From: Acidobacteriota bacterium
GTDB lineage: Bacteria; Acidobacteriota; Terriglobia; Terriglobales; SCQP01
NCBI GenBank assembly: GCA_027314025.1
Contig: DAHVCP010000042.1
Coordinates: 19,758 to 83,757 of the forward strand
DNA: 64,000 nucleotides
Reading direction: 5' to 3'
Under the pieces are notes generated by a model. It searched no databases. It saw nothing but the letters and a program-made list of their open reading frames with translations, and had not been told where the DNA came from. The translations under genes were made by a program, and so were the position numbers. Every line of letters begins with the position of its first letter. The first letter of the stretch is position 1. Shown one piece after another: positions 16,249 to 24,387 of this stretch.

Positions 16249-17295
16249 ATGGCTCCGATGGACCGCGATCTGCGCCGCCGCCTGCGGCTGCTGCCCAAGG
16301 CCGAGCTGCACCTGCACCTGGAAGGCGTGCTCAACCCCGCCGATCTGTTGGCGCTTTCCCAGCGCCATGACTTCCCCTTCGGCTTGCGCGATCTCGCCGC
16401 CTGCCGCCACCTGTACACGTTCTCCGATTTCCCCGGCTTCATCCAGGCCATCAAGACCGCCAGCCAGCATCTGATCGCCCCGGAGGATTACGCCTGGGCG
16501 GTGGAGCAGATGGCTCGCCGGCTGGCGGCCCAGGGCATCGTCTACGCAGAGGTCTTCATTTCCATCGGCATCCTGCACTGGAAGCGGATGGCGGCCGCGC
16601 CGGTGTGGGAGGCGATCGAGGCCGCGCGCCGCCAGGCGGAGGCGCGCCACGGCCTGCGGCTGGCGTGGATTTTCGATGCCGTGCGCCAGTTCGGCGCCGA
16701 TGCCGCCGACCGCGTTCTGGATGAGGCGATCTTGCGCCGCGCCAGTGGCCCGGTGGTGGCCATTGGCATCGGCGGGGATGAGGTCGCCGGGCCGGCGGAA
16801 TGGTTCACCGGCGTTTATGCCCGTGCCCGCGCCGCCGGCATCGGCGGCACCGCCCATGCCGGGGAAACCGGCGGGCCGGAGTCCGTGCGGGCGGCGCTCG
16901 ACCAGCTGCAAGTCCGCCGCATCGGCCATGGTCTGGCCGCCGCCCAGGATGCGGATTTGCTCGCGCGGTTGGCGGCGGCGGAGGTATATCTCGACATTTG
17001 TACAATCTCCAATCAAAAGACCGGCTGTTGTGCCGCCATCACCGCCCATCCGGTGCAGATACTCGACAGTAGTAGTATAAAATGGAGTCCGGGCAGCGAC
17101 GACCCCGGCATTTTCGGCAGCTCATTGCTGAAGGAAATCTACAATTGTCACGAAAATTTGGGCCTGCTCTGGCCGTCCCTGCGCCGGGCCCTGCGCAACG
17201 GCTTCCGCGGCTCGTTCCTGGCCGCTGCCGAACGGGACGCCTATCTGGCCCGCTTCGACGCCGCCTGGCGAGAGTTGGGTCTACCGACCGACTGA
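16249..17295 (+). CDS. Adenosine deaminase-family amidohydrolase
   Basis: 348 residues. Zinc ligands of the family are present: HLHLEG near the N terminus, HAGET (third His and catalytic Glu) and SDDP near the C terminus (Asp ligand). IGHGL supplies the catalytic His. The family deaminates adenosine, adenine or aminodeoxyfutalosine; sequence alone does not settle which. The segment around 16990-17100 (DICTISNQKTG through SSSIKWSPGSDDP) uses AT-rich codons unlike the rest of the gene, and replaces the usual CPxSN and TLNTDDP wording. I chose ATG 16249 over an upstream ATG that would overlap the toxin gene. Confidence 0.85.
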   Translation: MAPMDRDLRRRLRLLPKAELHLHLEGVLNPADLLALSQRHDFPFGLRDLAACRHLYTFSDFPGFIQAIKTASQHLIAPEDYAWAVEQMARRLAAQGIVYAEVFISIGILHWKRMAAAPVWEAIEAARRQAEARHGLRLAWIFDAVRQFGADAADRVLDEAILRRASGPVVAIGIGGDEVAGPAEWFTGVYARARAAGIGGTAHAGETGGPESVRAALDQLQVRRIGHGLAAAQDADLLARLAAAEVYLDICTISNQKTGCCAAITAHPVQILDSSSIKWSPGSDDPGIFGSSLLKEIYNCHENLGLLWPSLRRALRNGFRGSFLAAAERDAYLARFDAAWRELGLPTD

Positions 17296-17339
17296 ATGCG
17301 TGCCGTCCGACTGAACACCTGCCGTCCGGCCCCGGCCGG

Positions 17340-17500
17340 CAAAATCCGACAGGCGAGGACGCCCATCCCACGATCTTCGCGCCGAGCGCGGCAGTAGGGT
17401 AGCCGTCCCGGCTGCCCGGCGGAGCCGCCGTCCCCGGCTGCCGAAAAAGGCGGACAGGCGAGGACGCACGCCCATCCCACTTTCTCCGCGCCGAGCGCAC
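17340..17500. repeat. Second locus of the GGACAGGCGAGGACGCCCAT repeat
   Basis: Two copies of the motif (about 17350 and 17454), separated by one GGCTGCCCGGCGGAGCCGCC unit, matching the block at 4240-4712. It lies between convergent genes. Confidence 0.85.
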
Positions 17501-17501
17501 C

Positions 17502-18698
17502 CTAGGACCCGGAGGGGGTCTGCACCGCCCGGGCGCGGCGGATGCGCGTGGCGATGGCAGGGTGGGAATAGAACAGAATCTCCTTCCAGCGCGGCGGTTC
17601 CACCTCGGCTAGATTCCGCCGCGCCAGGCGCTCCAGCCCGGCGATCAGCGGCTCCGGCCGGCCCATGGCCATGAACGAATAATCGTCCGCTTGCCGTTCC
17701 ATATGGCGGGAAAAGGCGTTGCCCAGCGGCAATAGCAGCACGCCCAGCACCGCCGCCACCAGCAGCAGCAGCGGCAAGCCGGCGACATCCGCGATCCCCG
17801 ACAAATGTAAACGTTGCGCCAGGTCCAACAACACGCGATTGGCCACCCAGAAGCCAAAGAGGCTTAATACCGACTGCACCGCCAGCCCCTGCCAGACATG
17901 GTGATGGACATGGTGCCCGAGTTCATGCGCCAGCACCGCTTCGATCTCCTCGGCCGGGGCGTCGCCCAGCAGGGTGTCGCTGACCAGGATTCGCCGCGTT
18001 GCCCCCCAGCCGGCCAAGGCGGCGTTCGCCTTGCTGGTTTTGTCCCCCAACTTCCACTCATAGACGCCGCGCACCCGCGTCTTGGCCCGGGCGCAGAGCG
18101 CCTCCAGGCGGGTGATCAGTTCGGCCTCGGCGGGATCGTCCGGCGACAGCGGTCGGAAGCGATAAAACAGCGGGAACAACAGCACCGGCGCCAACTGCGC
18201 CATCAGCACCACGAACGCAAGGAATCCCGCCCACGCCCACAGCCACCACAGCGCCGGCGCGGCCCGCAACAAGGCGTAGACCAGCTCCACCGCCAGCAAG
18301 CCCAAGCCGGCTTCCAGCGCCAGGCCCTTGGCTTGGTCACCCCACCATCCGCGCCAGCCCTGCCGGTTCAATCCAAAGCGATTCTCCAAACGGCGCGAGG
18401 CCAGGGAGAAGGGCAGCCCCGGCAATTTGAGTCCGGCTCCGAACAGCAGGGTGTAGGCCAGGATCAGGAGCCAGGGCGAATGCCGGGTCCAATCCGCCCA
18501 GGGCCACCGCCCCAGACCATCGGCCAGCGCCAGGCTGGCGCCGGAAAATACAAAAACCGCCAGCGCCGCCAGATCCACCCCGGTGCCGGCCAGACTCAAG
18601 CGCAGATGGGCGCGAGCATAAGCCCGCGCGGCGGCGGGATCGGGCGGCGGGGAGGCATGAGGCGCGGCGGATGCAGACGAAGTCGGGAGGTCCGGCAT
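17502..18698 (-). CDS. M48-family membrane metallopeptidase (CAAX/STE24-type)
   Basis: 398 residues. The zinc motif HELGHHVHHH (~256) and downstream ERQAD (third ligand) are typical of M48 peptidases. Several membrane spans flank it (VFVFSGASLALA, WLLILAYTLLFGAGL, FLAFVVLMAQLAPVLLFPLF, LLLLVAAVLGVLLLPLG). The region EAVLAHELGHHVHHHVWQGL plus NRFGLNRQGWRGW matches the STE24/HtpX-like group. It probably degrades or matures membrane proteins. ATG 18698 is chosen; the 28 upstream in-frame codons include a CGGCCCGCGCCAATCC repeat fragment. Confidence 0.87.
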   Translation of the reverse strand: MPDLPTSSASAAPHASPPPDPAAARAYARAHLRLSLAGTGVDLAALAVFVFSGASLALADGLGRWPWADWTRHSPWLLILAYTLLFGAGLKLPGLPFSLASRRLENRFGLNRQGWRGWWGDQAKGLALEAGLGLLAVELVYALLRAAPALWWLWAWAGFLAFVVLMAQLAPVLLFPLFYRFRPLSPDDPAEAELITRLEALCARAKTRVRGVYEWKLGDKTSKANAALAGWGATRRILVSDTLLGDAPAEEIEAVLAHELGHHVHHHVWQGLAVQSVLSLFGFWVANRVLLDLAQRLHLSGIADVAGLPLLLLVAAVLGVLLLPLGNAFSRHMERQADDYSFMAMGRPEPLIAGLERLARRNLAEVEPPRWKEILFYSHPAIATRIRRARAVQTPSGS

Positions 18699-18827
18699 AT
18701 GGCTAGCCCCAATTATCGCCCCCGGCCCGCGCCAATCCTGCTCGCACCGCGGCGGCACGTCTAACCCGGGCCTCCTCATCGGCCCGTCCGGGGTGGTGCG
18801 CCCTGGTGCGGTAATACCTCCCGCCCC

Positions 18828-19085
18828 GTGGAATGGGCTTTAGCCCGTGTGGCGGTGAACGCCGACGGCCCGCTGGCCATCTGCCGGCCTCCCGTCCCGT
18901 GGAATGGGCTTTAGCCCGTGTGGCGGCGAGCTTCAGCCCGCCGCGTCGCAGCGCCAGCACGGAGCCTGGCGTACCCAGCGCCTCCCGGCGCCAAGCGGGC
19001 TGCGCGGCGCGGCCGCGCTGGGACCCGCGCCAGGCAACGCCGGCTGCGCGGCGCGGCCGCGCTGGGACCCGCGCCAGGCCGCCGC
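18828..19085. repeat. Cluster of palindromic repeats between the M48 and manC genes
   Basis: Two copies of GTGGAATGGGCTTTAGCCCG (18828 and 18899) and two of CGCGCTGGGACCCGCGCCAG (~19015 and ~19057). The first family recurs at 26595 and 27042; the second is the core of the ~191-bp element. Nothing coding is seen in the ~550 bases between the genes. Confidence 0.8.
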
Positions 19086-19250
19086 CTCGCCGGCGCATGT
19101 CCACGCTTCCCGGGCGGGAGGCGCCGCATGATGCGCGCCGGGTCGCTGCTTGGCGGTTGCCAAAAGCCGCACCCCGGGCACCAAATGGACAGCCCCGGAA
19201 GCGCCTTTTTCGTCTGAAGTAGTGGGGATTCCTGCTATTCTGCCGAATTA

Positions 19251-20351
19251 ATGTCCAAGCCCCCCGCCAAATCGGAAGAGTTCTGTGCGGTTATTTTGGC
19301 CGGCGGCCGCGGCACCCGTTTCTGGCCTCGCAGCCGCCGTCATGCGGCCAAGCAGGTGCTCAATATCATGGGCGAGGGGACCATGCTGGAGCAGACCCTC
19401 GCTCGCCTGGCGCCCCTGGCCAAGCCCGAAAACACCTGGATCATCACCAGCCGGGAACTACGCGGGGCGGTGCTGCGCCAATCCCCCCGGGTGCCCGCCC
19501 AGCAGGTGATTGCCGAACCCGTCGGGCGCAATACGGCCGCCGCCATCGCGCTCGGCGCGGAGCTGATTTTGCGCACTCGCGGCGACGTGCCGATGGGGGT
19601 TTTCCCCGCTGATCACGTCATCGAACACCCGCAAAAATTCCAAGCCATCATCCGCAACGGCGTTGGCGAGGCGCGGCGGCCGGGGCGTTTGGTGGTGCTC
19701 GGCATTCCTCCCTCGCGTCCGGAGACTGGCTACGGCTATATCGAGGTGGTGGAGGAGCCCCACCGGCGCGAACCGCCGCCGGTATACCGGGTGCGGCGGT
19801 TTGTCGAAAAGCCCGATCTGCCCCATGCCCGGGAGTTTGTCGCCGCGGGGAATTACTATTGGAACGCCGGTATCTTCATCTGGCGGGCCTCGGCTATCTT
19901 GGAAGCCCTCGCCGAGCATCTGCCGGAGATTTCCGAGCGGCTGCGCCGCGTCGCCGAGGCGCCGCGCTCCAAGTTCACCGCCGCGCTGGAGCGCTGGTAT
20001 CCCGGCTGCCAAAACATCTCGATTGATTACGGCGTGCTGGAAAAAGCCCGCGGCCTGGTCTGCTTGCCGGCTGGCGGCATGGGCTGGAACGACCTGGGAA
20101 GCTGGTCGGCGCTGTACGAGGAGCTGGCGCCGGGGGGCGGAACCGTCACCCAAGGCGGCAACGTCGTGGAACTGGATGCGGCCAACAACTTCGTGCAAGC
20201 GCCGGGCAAAACGGTGGCGTTGATTGGCGTGAAGGATCTAGTCGTGGTGGAAACGCCGGATGCGCTGTTGATCGTGCCGCGCGCGCAGGCGCAAAAGGTC
20301 GGCCGCCTGGTCGCCGAACTGGAAAAGCAAGGCCGCGACAAGCTGCTGTAA
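19251..20351 (+). CDS. manC: Mannose-1-phosphate guanylyltransferase
   Basis: 366 residues. Makes GDP-mannose from mannose 1-phosphate and GTP for polysaccharide or glycoconjugate synthesis. The nucleotidyltransferase signature AVILAGGRGTRFWPRSRR is at the N terminus (residues ~13-30), then KQVLNIMG, EPVGRNTAAAIALGA, FPADHVI, TGYGYIE, FVEKPD, YYWNAGIFIW, SIDYGVLEKA and WNDLGSWSALYE. All are diagnostic of the GMP form of the family. The length fits the monofunctional enzyme without the isomerase domain. A TATTCT about nine bases upstream of the ATG may be a -10 box. Confidence 0.93.
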   Translation: MSKPPAKSEEFCAVILAGGRGTRFWPRSRRHAAKQVLNIMGEGTMLEQTLARLAPLAKPENTWIITSRELRGAVLRQSPRVPAQQVIAEPVGRNTAAAIALGAELILRTRGDVPMGVFPADHVIEHPQKFQAIIRNGVGEARRPGRLVVLGIPPSRPETGYGYIEVVEEPHRREPPPVYRVRRFVEKPDLPHAREFVAAGNYYWNAGIFIWRASAILEALAEHLPEISERLRRVAEAPRSKFTAALERWYPGCQNISIDYGVLEKARGLVCLPAGGMGWNDLGSWSALYEELAPGGGTVTQGGNVVELDAANNFVQAPGKTVALIGVKDLVVVETPDALLIVPRAQAQKVGRLVAELEKQGRDKLL

Positions 20352-20507
20352 GCCGCGGGTCCGCCGCGGTCGCCACGCCGTCGTCGTTCGCCGGGCGCGC
20401 GGCGCGCCGTCGCCGGGTGCGGAGGTCGCCGGAGGGCCCGGTTCCGGCGGCTCCTGCTAAACTAGGGTCCGAGCCCTGCATTCCTGTTTCGTGGGGCCAT
20501 TTTTCCC

Positions 20508-20586
<79 letters not shown>

Positions 20587-20614
20587 TTCTCCCGTCTCCC
20601 TCGCGCCAACCGCC

Positions 20615-20848
20615 GTGTCCCGTCCCGCCTCCCTCAGCCGCACCGCCACCGTCTGGGTTGGTTTGGCCGCATTTTGCCTCGGCTCGGCTCTTTGGCTGTT
20701 TCCCGCACTGCCCGCCGTACCCGCCGGCGCAGGGGGCGCCGCCGCCGTGCATTATCCCTGGACTGCGGGCTTTGGACTGGGCCTCACCCTGCTGGGCGTA
20801 GCGCTCCTGTTGCTGGCCCGCTGGCTGCCGCGCGCCGCCGGCCGATAA
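20615..20848 (+). CDS. Small membrane protein, two predicted helices
   Basis: 77 residues starting at GTG 20615, 30 bases after the tRNA. Two hydrophobic helices (VWVGLAAFCLGSALWLFPAL and GLGLTLLGVALLLLARWL) are joined by a short Gly/Ala loop. No family is recognised and no good ribosome-binding site is visible, so it may not be real. Confidence 0.5.
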   Translation: MSRPASLSRTATVWVGLAAFCLGSALWLFPALPAVPAGAGGAAAVHYPWTAGFGLGLTLLGVALLLLARWLPRAAGR

Positions 20849-20899
20849 GCCCCCATGCGCCTGCGCTGGGCACGTGGAATCGGGCGTCCGTCTGTCCGT

Positions 20900-21260
20900 T
20901 GCCGCCGCCCGGAGGGCGACGCGACGCAGGGCTGGAGCCCCACCCCACGCACGGGCGCACGTGGGGTATGCCTCTGCGTGCGGTCGCGCTCCGCGCGGCC
21001 GGGTCCAGCGCGAGGGGCAGCGCCTAAAGCCCGCCGCCCGGAGGGCGACGCTACGCCGGGCAGGAGCCCTACCCCACCTTCGGCAGCGGCGCCGCGCGGC
21101 GCCGGGGCATTTCTGGTAAACAGCGGGCGGCGATTGCCGGCGAGCGGCAGACCCCGCGCCGCTACTATGGCCATATTGGGGGCCATATCCGGGGCCATAT
21201 CGGGGGCGATGTCGGGGCCCAATTCGGGTTCGTGTCAGGACCCGAATTCGGGCCACTCGG
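20900..21260. repeat. Repeat-rich spacer: GCCCGGAGGGCGACG units and a GGCCATATC tandem array
   Basis: Two copies of a unit starting CGCCCGGAGGGCGACGC (about 20908 and 21040) contain an inverted GGGCTGGAGCCC / GGGCAGGAGCCC hairpin. A tandem run of GGCCATATCGGGG-type units then occupies ~21163-21230. The first family also occurs near 10050. There is no gene between 20849 and 21287. Confidence 0.75.
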
Positions 21261-21287
21261 ACCTGATTCCCGCGCCGGAGTTCGCAC

Positions 21288-21566
21288 ATGCTCAAGGTCA
21301 CTTTCACCCTCGACGACGCCACTATCGCCCGGCTGGAGCGCACTGCCCGCCGCCTGGGCGTGGCGAAAAGCGCCGTGGTGCGGGAAGCCGTGCTGGAATA
21401 CGAATCCCGGGCGGATCAGCTGATGGATTCCGAGCAAGCCCGCCTGTTGGCGGCGGTGGATCGCATAGCGCGCCGCGCGCCGACACGCACGCAAGAGCAA
21501 CTGGATGAGGAATTGGCCAGCCTGCGCGCGGCCCGCCGTGGCGCCGGTGCCGCCGGCGGAGCATAG
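21288..21566 (+). CDS. Ribbon-helix-helix antitoxin (CopG/VapB type)
   Basis: 92 residues. The N terminus MLKVTFTLDDATIARLERTA and AKSAVVREAVLEYESR form a ribbon-helix-helix DNA-binding domain (beta strand, helix, helix). A charged helical tail follows, as in toxin-binding antitoxins. It is immediately upstream (three-base gap) of a PIN-domain gene, which supports an antitoxin role. Confidence 0.82.
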   Translation: MLKVTFTLDDATIARLERTARRLGVAKSAVVREAVLEYESRADQLMDSEQARLLAAVDRIARRAPTRTQEQLDEELASLRAARRGAGAAGGA

Positions 21567-21569
21567 GCC

Positions 21570-21941
21570 ATGATCCTGCTCGACACCTCCGTACTGTTGG
21601 CGGCGCTGACCGGTCCCCGGCCGATGCTGCCCGAACTGCGGCGCCGCTTCGCCGCCGGCGAGCGCCTGGCCGTGCCCGCGCTGGTGCTGTTCGATTGGCG
21701 GCTGGGCCCGCGCACGGCGGAGGAACTGGCCTGCCAAGAGGAGCTCTTCCCCGCCGCCGCCGCGCTGCCGTTCGCCGCGGAAGATGCCGCGCTGGCCGCG
21801 GAGCTGTTCAAGCAAATTCCGCCCGGGAATACCGGCGCCATGGCGGTCGCCATCGCCGCCTGCGCCATCCGCCAAGAAGCGGCGTTATGGACGCTCCAGC
21901 CGGAGGAGTTTGCCGCCATTCCCCACCTGCGGCTGGCCTAG
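21570..21941 (+). CDS. PIN-domain protein, possibly inactive VapC toxin
   Basis: 123 residues. It begins MILLDTSVLLAALTGPRP, the first PIN strand with its Asp, and retains the fold pattern to the end (AIAACAIRQEAALWTLQPEEFAAIPHL). The Glu of the second motif appears as Asp (LVLFDWRLG). The third acidic position, normally a D just before the IAACA helix, reads GAMAVAIAACA. The last motif has QPEEF where N/D is usual. These changes suggest a weakened or dead nuclease, though it is still paired with an antitoxin. Confidence 0.78.
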   Translation: MILLDTSVLLAALTGPRPMLPELRRRFAAGERLAVPALVLFDWRLGPRTAEELACQEELFPAAAALPFAAEDAALAAELFKQIPPGNTGAMAVAIAACAIRQEAALWTLQPEEFAAIPHLRLA

Positions 21942-22118
21942 GCGCGCGCTGCGCAAATTCTTCCTTGCCGGCGTCCAAAAGAGGTAAAAGGTGCCAACGA
22001 CTCCATTAGAAAGTGGCTCATTTAATGGATTGCACTGTGTTTTCAGCTATTTACGCCGGATGCGGCTTGGCCCTCCGGATGCACGATCCAGATTCGCTGT
22101 AGCCCAAGGGAGGGCGCC

Positions 22119-23123
22119 ATGCGCAGATTCAGCCGTGGGTTGTGGTTTGCGTTATTGCTAATGGTGATTCCGGCGGCGGTTCCGACCGCCTTGTCGGCGC
22201 AAATCAGCTTTGGCATTTCCGTTCATTTCGGCCCGCCGGCGATTCCGGTCTATTCTCAGCCGGTCTGCCCAGGGCCGGGCTACCTGTGGACGCCCGGTTA
22301 TTGGGCCTGGGGCCAGGGCGGCTACTACTGGGTGCCGGGCGCGTGGGTGCTGCCGCCGCAGCCGGGCCTGCTCTGGACGCCGGGCTATTGGGGCTGGGGC
22401 GCCGGCGTTTATGTTTGGCACGCCGGCTATTGGGGCCCACAAGTGGGCTTCTATGGCGGCATCAATTATGGCTTCGGCTATCCCGGCCGCGGCTACTACG
22501 GCGGGTATTGGCGCGGCGACCGGTTTTTCTACAACCGCGACGTGGATCATCTCGACGGCCGATTCCACGACGTCTACTACCGCCGCGAGGATTTCCACAA
22601 TGACTCCCGCGTCAGCTTCAATGGCGGCCGCGATGGCGTGCGCGCCTGGGCTACCCCCGGGGAGCTGCGGGCGCAGCGGGAACGACGCTTTTGGGCCACC
22701 CGTGATCAGCAGCGGCACATGGTCATGGCGCGGGCCAACCGCGGCAACTGGGCCCGCTTCAACCACGGCCGCCCGGCATTCCGCGGCCGCCAGGTGCGGC
22801 GCCAAGGTGGCGGATGGCACCGCTTCAACGGCCGCGCGCCGAATCGCCAACCGGCTTATCATGGCCGTCCCGCCTATCGCGGCCGGCCCGTTTACCACGG
22901 CCGGCCTGCCTACCGGGCCCGCCGGCCACAGCCGGCGTTTCGCGGAGGCCGCTTTCAAGGGCGGCGGTCGCAACCGCGTTATCAGGCGCGTGGTGGCCGC
23001 CCGGGCGGCCCTCCGCGCCAGCAGTTTCACGGCGCCCGCGGCGGCCGTCCCGGCAACCGCGGCCGTGGTGGCCGCAATCATGGCGGTCACGGCAACGGGC
23101 ATGGCCACGGCCATCGCCGGTAA
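22119..23123 (+). CDS. YXWGXW-repeat secreted protein
   Basis: 334 residues. The signal peptide FALLLMVIPAAVPTALSAQ is followed by repeated YxWxxGYWxWG units (GYLWTPGYWAWGQGGYYWVP, GLLWTPGYWGWGAGVYVWHA). A long basic Gly/Arg/His-rich tail with PAYHGRPAYRGRPVYHG-type repeats ends in a His/Gly-rich terminus that could bind metal or polyanions. Such proteins are common in Acidobacteria and Proteobacteria and have no known function. The start has a strong Shine-Dalgarno (AGGGAGG). The gene ends at a clear intrinsic terminator, so it is probably monocistronic. Confidence 0.9.
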   Translation: MRRFSRGLWFALLLMVIPAAVPTALSAQISFGISVHFGPPAIPVYSQPVCPGPGYLWTPGYWAWGQGGYYWVPGAWVLPPQPGLLWTPGYWGWGAGVYVWHAGYWGPQVGFYGGINYGFGYPGRGYYGGYWRGDRFFYNRDVDHLDGRFHDVYYRREDFHNDSRVSFNGGRDGVRAWATPGELRAQRERRFWATRDQQRHMVMARANRGNWARFNHGRPAFRGRQVRRQGGGWHRFNGRAPNRQPAYHGRPAYRGRPVYHGRPAYRARRPQPAFRGGRFQGRRSQPRYQARGGRPGGPPRQQFHGARGGRPGNRGRGGRNHGGHGNGHGHGHRR

Positions 23124-23143
23124 CTGACGGCCGAGTGCAGGCA

Positions 23144-23182
23144 AAAGCGCCGTGCGGCACCAGCCGCACGGCGCTTTCGTTT
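23144..23182 (+). terminator. Intrinsic terminator of the YXWGXW gene
   Basis: A 14-pair stem (23144-23157 with 23164-23177) with a six-base loop, followed by a T-rich tract (TTTCGTTTTC). It sits 20 bases past the stop codon. Confidence 0.9.
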
Positions 23183-23303
23183 TCTCGCGCCTCGCGAGGC
23201 TATGGTCTCCCGCGCCCTTCCCCATTGCGCCGGACGAGCAGTACGCGCCACGTTCGCATTGCATTGCCTACGCCGACGGCCACCTGTCGAGGCCGCCAAC
23301 GGC

Positions 23304-23669
23304 CTATGCCGCCCAGGCCAATTTCCCTGCTCGGCGCGCTTTGCCGTAGCCCAGCCGGTGGACGCTTTCCAACCCTGCCCACAGCACCCAACCATGGACG
23401 GCATGCGCGGCATAGGACTTGGCCAGCGTACTGGCGGGATACTCGCGCGGGTGGCGAGCATAGCCCAAGGCGTACAGCCCATATTGATCCCCGCCGAGTT
23501 CCAATGCCGCCCCCAAAAGCTGGCCGAATCCGGCATCCAGGCGCAGTCCGCCGTGACGCGCGACGCCGGCAACCGCGCCCCAGGCAATGCCGTAGGTCCA
23601 ATGCAACGCATTGCCGGCGGTTTGGCGCGCCGCGCTGGCGGCCCATGCGTGGTTTTGCGCCATGAACAT
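23304..23669 (-). CDS. Small membrane protein resembling DUF1440/YagU
   Basis: 121 residues. The pattern HWTYGIAWGAVAGVAR, then FGQLLGAALELGGDQYGLYAL and YPASTLAKSYAAHAVHGWVL, follows the layout of DUF1440/YagU-type inner-membrane proteins, which are longer (~150-200 residues); this may be a short form. There are three weak hydrophobic helices. The start at ATG 23669 is tentative; ATG 23663 is equally possible. Function unknown. Confidence 0.6.
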   Translation of the reverse strand: MFMAQNHAWAASAARQTAGNALHWTYGIAWGAVAGVARHGGLRLDAGFGQLLGAALELGGDQYGLYALGYARHPREYPASTLAKSYAAHAVHGWVLWAGLESVHRLGYGKARRAGKLAWAA

Positions 23670-23797
23670 TCCCTAGGAACCAGGGGATGCGCGGGAAACC
23701 GCTGGCGCTGGATGAGAGATGGCGGCGAGAACGACCGCCGGGATATACACGAGGAGTACTGCGCTACGGAGTGCGGTGCTGCCGGCGCGCGATGCGA

Positions 23798-24031
23798 TTA
23801 GCTAGCGATAAACCTGCGCAGTTGCAACCAAAACCCTTCCAACCGCGCGGGCGAATACCGGAGCGTCGGGATCTTCTGGCGCGCTTGCGCCAGTTCGCGG
23901 GGCGACAGCAGATGATGGTGTTGGCACTGCGGGCAATCAATCGGGACCAGGCCTAGGCGGGGGGAAGCGACGCCGGCCAAGTTCAACGGCTGTCCACAGT
24001 GTTCGCAGGCCGATGGATGTCTAGTGCTCAC
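23798..24031 (-). CDS. Short zinc-ribbon protein
   Basis: 77 residues from GTG 24031, with GGGGGGTGG upstream as a possible ribosome-binding site. CEHCGQ near residue 9 and CPQC near residue 34 form a four-Cys zinc ribbon; the rest is basic and helical (SPRELAQARQKIPTLRYSPA). No family is recognised. It lies ~150 bases downstream of a structured leader and intrinsic terminator on the same strand (24174-24345), so its expression may be attenuated. The frame is open upstream to 24217, but that part encodes leader sequence. Confidence 0.65.
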   Translation of the reverse strand: MSTRHPSACEHCGQPLNLAGVASPRLGLVPIDCPQCQHHHLLSPRELAQARQKIPTLRYSPARLEGFWLQLRRFIAS

Positions 24032-24173
24032 AATAACCACCCCCCGCTGGAGGATTCCGCCGGGGGGGTTCCCTACGCCTACTATCGTACTCGGCCCTAA
24101 AAAATGCACAGGAAAAATGGAAAATTCCGCATTTTTCTTGGCCTTTCGCAGTGCGATGGTCCGCGAAGGCAGG

Positions 24174-24203
24174 AAAAACGGGCTGATTCGATCCATCAGC
24201 CCG
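24174..24203 (-). terminator. Intrinsic terminator facing left
   Basis: A perfect eight-pair stem (24179-24186 with 24196-24203, CGGGCTGA/TCAGCCCG) with nine-base loop is followed on the minus strand by TTTTTCC. It lies upstream of the zinc-ribbon gene, inside what would be its leader. Confidence 0.8.
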
Positions 24204-24345
24204 CGCAACCTGGCCAAAATAGCGGGCTGTAGGCCGTCTCAACCCCTGTCCCTAGGGTCTATCCCCGGGGCTGCCCACCTCCGCGGTGCGCACGGTCGCC
24301 GGCGGAGCGCGGCACAGGGGTTCACCCCAGCGGCGCGGCAAGCCT
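24174..24345 (-). ncRNA. Candidate structured RNA or attenuated leader
   Basis: On the minus strand a nine-base arm (24314-24322) is perfectly complementary to 24241-24249 (AACCCCTGT/ACAGGGGTT). Nested inside is a second stem (24302-24307 with 24279-24284, GCGGAG/CTCCGC). Downstream, 24222-24229 can pair with 24197-24204, which is also an arm of the terminator, so the two hairpins exclude each other. The 5' end is not defined. It could be a stand-alone RNA ending at the terminator or a riboswitch-like leader of the zinc-ribbon gene. No known RNA family was recognised. Confidence 0.4.
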
Positions 24346-24387
24346 GCCCCGGCGAGCTTGTTCCGGCGCCGGGCCCATAATTTTGAT

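Noticed and set aside
17281..17480. Short frames with PRLSAFFGSRGRRLRRAAGT-like residues
   Set aside because: Translations of the repeat shared with 4240-4712.
20752..21343. Open frames encoding RYGPGYGPQYG-type residues
   Set aside because: Products of the GGCCATATC tandem repeat, not a real protein.
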